In this document: positions 62,682 through 64,000 of the stretch, piece by piece
Position numbering within the stretch: position 1 is the stretch's first letter
Layout: each line of letters opens with the position of its first letter
Source: DATAVK01 sp036267755
GTDB taxonomy: Bacteria > Actinomycetota > Actinomycetes > JAFAQI01
Assembly (NCBI GenBank): GCA_036267755.1
Contig: DATAVK010000056.1
Location: 6,755-70,754, forward strand
Length of the DNA stretch: 64,000 nucleotides
Reading direction: 5' to 3'
Made by a program: the position numbers and the translations under genes
Notes under the pieces: generated by a model
Seen by the model: the letters and a program-made list of their open reading frames with translations, nothing else
The model's database searches: none
Told to the model about the DNA's origin: nothing

Positions 62682-63445
62682 AGGTCATGATCGCGGGGGC
62701 CGGCAACGTCGGCCGGTCGATCGCGGCCGAGCTGATCGGCAACGGCCACCAGGTCGTCCTCATCGAACGCGAACCCCGCGCCTTCAAGGCCGAGAGTGTC
62801 CCCGGCGCCCACTGGCTGTTGGGCGACGCCTGCGAGCTGAGCACTCTCGAGGAGGCCAGGCTGCAGGACTGCACCGTCGCTGTCGCCGCCACCGGTGACG
62901 ACAAGGCGAACCTCGTGGTCTCGCTGCTGGCCAAAACCGAGTACGGCGTCCCCCGGGTCGTCGCCCGCGTCAACCACCCCAAGAACGAGTGGCTGTTCAA
63001 CGAAGCGTGGGGGGTCGACGTCGCGGTGTCGACGCCCCGGCTGCTGTCTGCTCTGGTCGAAGAAGCCGTCAGCGTCGGTGACCTGGTGCGGCTGCTGTCA
63101 TTCCGTCACGGGGAGGCAAACCTCGTCGAGGTCACCCTCGGGCCGGACACCGAGCTGGCCGGGCATCGGGTCGGCTCCATCACGTGGCCACCGGACGTGG
63201 CACTGGTCGCGATTCTGCGCGACGGTCGGGTGATGGTGCCCAGCCCAGACGACCCTGTCGAGGTCGGCGACGAGCTGATGTTCGTCACCGCGCCGGATCA
63301 GGAAGAGGCCTTGCACGACGTGCTGTCGCCCAGCTCCGCTGTGGCGTCCTCAGTCGACGACGAGCTCGTACCGCGGGTTGAAGATGACGCGGCGTCCGTC
63401 GTTGGAGGTGATACGGCCGGTGGCCCGCAGCTTTCGGCCGGGTGA
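62678..63445 (+). CDS. ceoC: TrkA-type potassium regulatory subunit CeoC
   Basis: A 255-aa RCK protein (MKVMIAGAGNVGRSIAAEL), with TrkA_N and TrkA_C domains up to about residue 215 (DELMFVTAPDQEEALHDVL). An extra acidic C-terminal tail of about 35 residues follows and is antisense to the OB-fold gene for 96 nt; it may not be needed. The ATG at 62678 overlaps the ceoB stop. Confidence 0.92.
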   Translation: MKVMIAGAGNVGRSIAAELIGNGHQVVLIEREPRAFKAESVPGAHWLLGDACELSTLEEARLQDCTVAVAATGDDKANLVVSLLAKTEYGVPRVVARVNHPKNEWLFNEAWGVDVAVSTPRLLSALVEEAVSVGDLVRLLSFRHGEANLVEVTLGPDTELAGHRVGSITWPPDVALVAILRDGRVMVPSPDDPVEVGDELMFVTAPDQEEALHDVLSPSSAVASSVDDELVPRVEDDAASVVGGDTAGGPQLSAG

Positions 63446-63727
63446 GATGCCCGCGATCTCGCGGCGACCCAGCCAGACCAGCATGACGACCGCCGTCCCG
63501 TCGTAGAGCTCCACCTCGAGGGTCGGCGTGCCGGCCCGCGGCCGCAGCGTCATCGACCGGACGGTCCCGAGGACGGTGACGACCGTCCTTGCATTGCACC
63601 GGATCACCGAGGTCGCGCCCGCGGACTCCACCTGCTCCTGTAGCTCGGCGGCGTCGATCTCCTCGTTCTCAGCGGCGATCCGGCGAACCGCGCGCCGGAG
63701 CAGGCCGGTCTTTGCGACGTCGCTCAC
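63350..63727 (-). CDS. OB-fold nucleic acid-binding protein
   Basis: A 125-aa protein with an OB-fold (about 50-122), close to Rv2694c. VVTVLGTVRSMTLRPRAGTPTLEVELYDGT and ending NPRYELVVD are typical. It probably binds nucleic acid. The GTG at 63727 overlaps the DUF3710 stop (GTGA). Its 3' 96 nt overlap ceoC. Confidence 0.9.
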   Translation of the reverse strand: MSDVAKTGLLRRAVRRIAAENEEIDAAELQEQVESAGATSVIRCNARTVVTVLGTVRSMTLRPRAGTPTLEVELYDGTAVVMLVWLGRREIAGISPGRKLRATGRITSNDGRRVIFNPRYELVVD

Positions 63728-64000
63728 TGGATCTCCGTGATCTCGGGGCCCCGTTCGGGGAGCTCCAGCGTAGGCCGTTCCGTGCCCGGCGCCGGCACTT
63801 CGGCGGCTTCTTCGCGCGGGAGCCGGAGTGGCAGCATGTCGCGCGGCGCCATCGCCTCACCGCCGCGGTCGACGGCGACCCCGCGAAACGCCTGCTCGAG
63901 CCGGCTCGCCTGGGTCGGGTCGGTGGACGCCGGGCCGGTGAACAGGCCGCGAAGGAACCAGCGCGGGCCGTCGACACCGATGAACCGGGCCGGCTGGAGC
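63724..64000 (-). CDS. DUF3710 protein (N-terminus outside window)
   Basis: The C-terminal 91 residues or so of a DUF3710 protein run from the right edge to the TGA at 63724. Signature segments are FIGVDGPRWFLRGLFTG and EAMAPRDMLPLRLPRE. In mycobacteria (Rv2695c) the same protein precedes the OB-fold gene. Function unknown. Confidence 0.9.
   Translation of the reverse strand, partial: LQPARFIGVDGPRWFLRGLFTGPASTDPTQASRLEQAFRGVAVDRGGEAMAPRDMLPLRLPREEAAEVPAPGTERPTLELPERGPEITEIQ

Noticed and set aside
1..64000. Insertion sequences, prophage, CRISPR or rRNA genes
   Set aside because: No transposase, integrase, phage structural gene, regularly spaced repeat array or rRNA-like segment was found.

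Overview
The window is high-GC DNA from an actinobacterium. It has dense operons with 4-nt ATGA/GTGA overlaps, frequent GTG starts, a phosphatidylinositol-mannoside (PIM) gene block, an SsgA-family cell-division gene, the coproporphyrin-dependent heme genes hemQ/hemY/hemE and a DUF3710/OB-fold/CeoBC block. The order of both ends resembles Mycobacterium tuberculosis (Rv2594c-Rv2614c on the left, Rv2676c-Rv2695c on the right) and, on the left, Streptomyces. The SsgA-family gene points to a filamentous or sporulating-type lineage (Frankia, Acidothermus, Streptomyces and relatives) rather than Mycobacterium; I cannot name a genus.

Left block (1-12 kb): on the minus strand thrS, a HIT-family Ap4A phosphorylase and a DUF4188 gene, then pgsA, an acyltransferase, pimA, a small LemA-like membrane protein, pdxS, pdxT, yebC and ruvC (cut by the window edge). 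ruvC has a clear LexA-type SOS box. An EF-G-like GTPase and a GlsB-type membrane protein run the other way. A tRNA-Val and an SsgA-family gene follow.

Middle (12.7-41.5 kb) is more accessory. It holds a tightly coupled pabB-pabC-hutH-hutU-hutI run (4-aminobenzoate synthesis joined to histidine breakdown); a tRNA-Gly/Cys/Val cluster ending in a long inverted repeat; a lipoprotein arylsulfotransferase; YihY and AidB-like genes; a glgX-treY-treZ operon for glycogen-to-trehalose conversion; a secreted sedolisin; an ATP-dependent DNA ligase and a stand-alone LigD polymerase domain, suggesting NHEJ-type repair with Ku elsewhere; a group of small unknown genes including one frameshifted surface-protein gene; msrB; a UspA protein and an FMN 2-hydroxyacid oxidase.

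Right block (41.5-64 kb): hemQ, hemY and hemE interrupted by a PQQ-like propeller lipoprotein; a DMT transporter; DUF3000; then a compact system of a secreted subtilase with ten W-containing pentapeptide repeats, a membrane GAF protein and a histidine kinase, all overlapping by 4 nt, with a NarL-type response regulator divergent from it. RNase D, a GNAT protein, a quinone-reductase-like enzyme, dxs, an Fe-S RNA methyltransferase and a potassium module (KimA-like APC permease plus CeoB/CeoC regulatory subunits) follow. The window ends in an OB-fold protein and the C-terminus of a DUF3710 protein. I see no rRNA, CRISPR array, insertion sequence or prophage, and no gene-free stretch over 300 nt.
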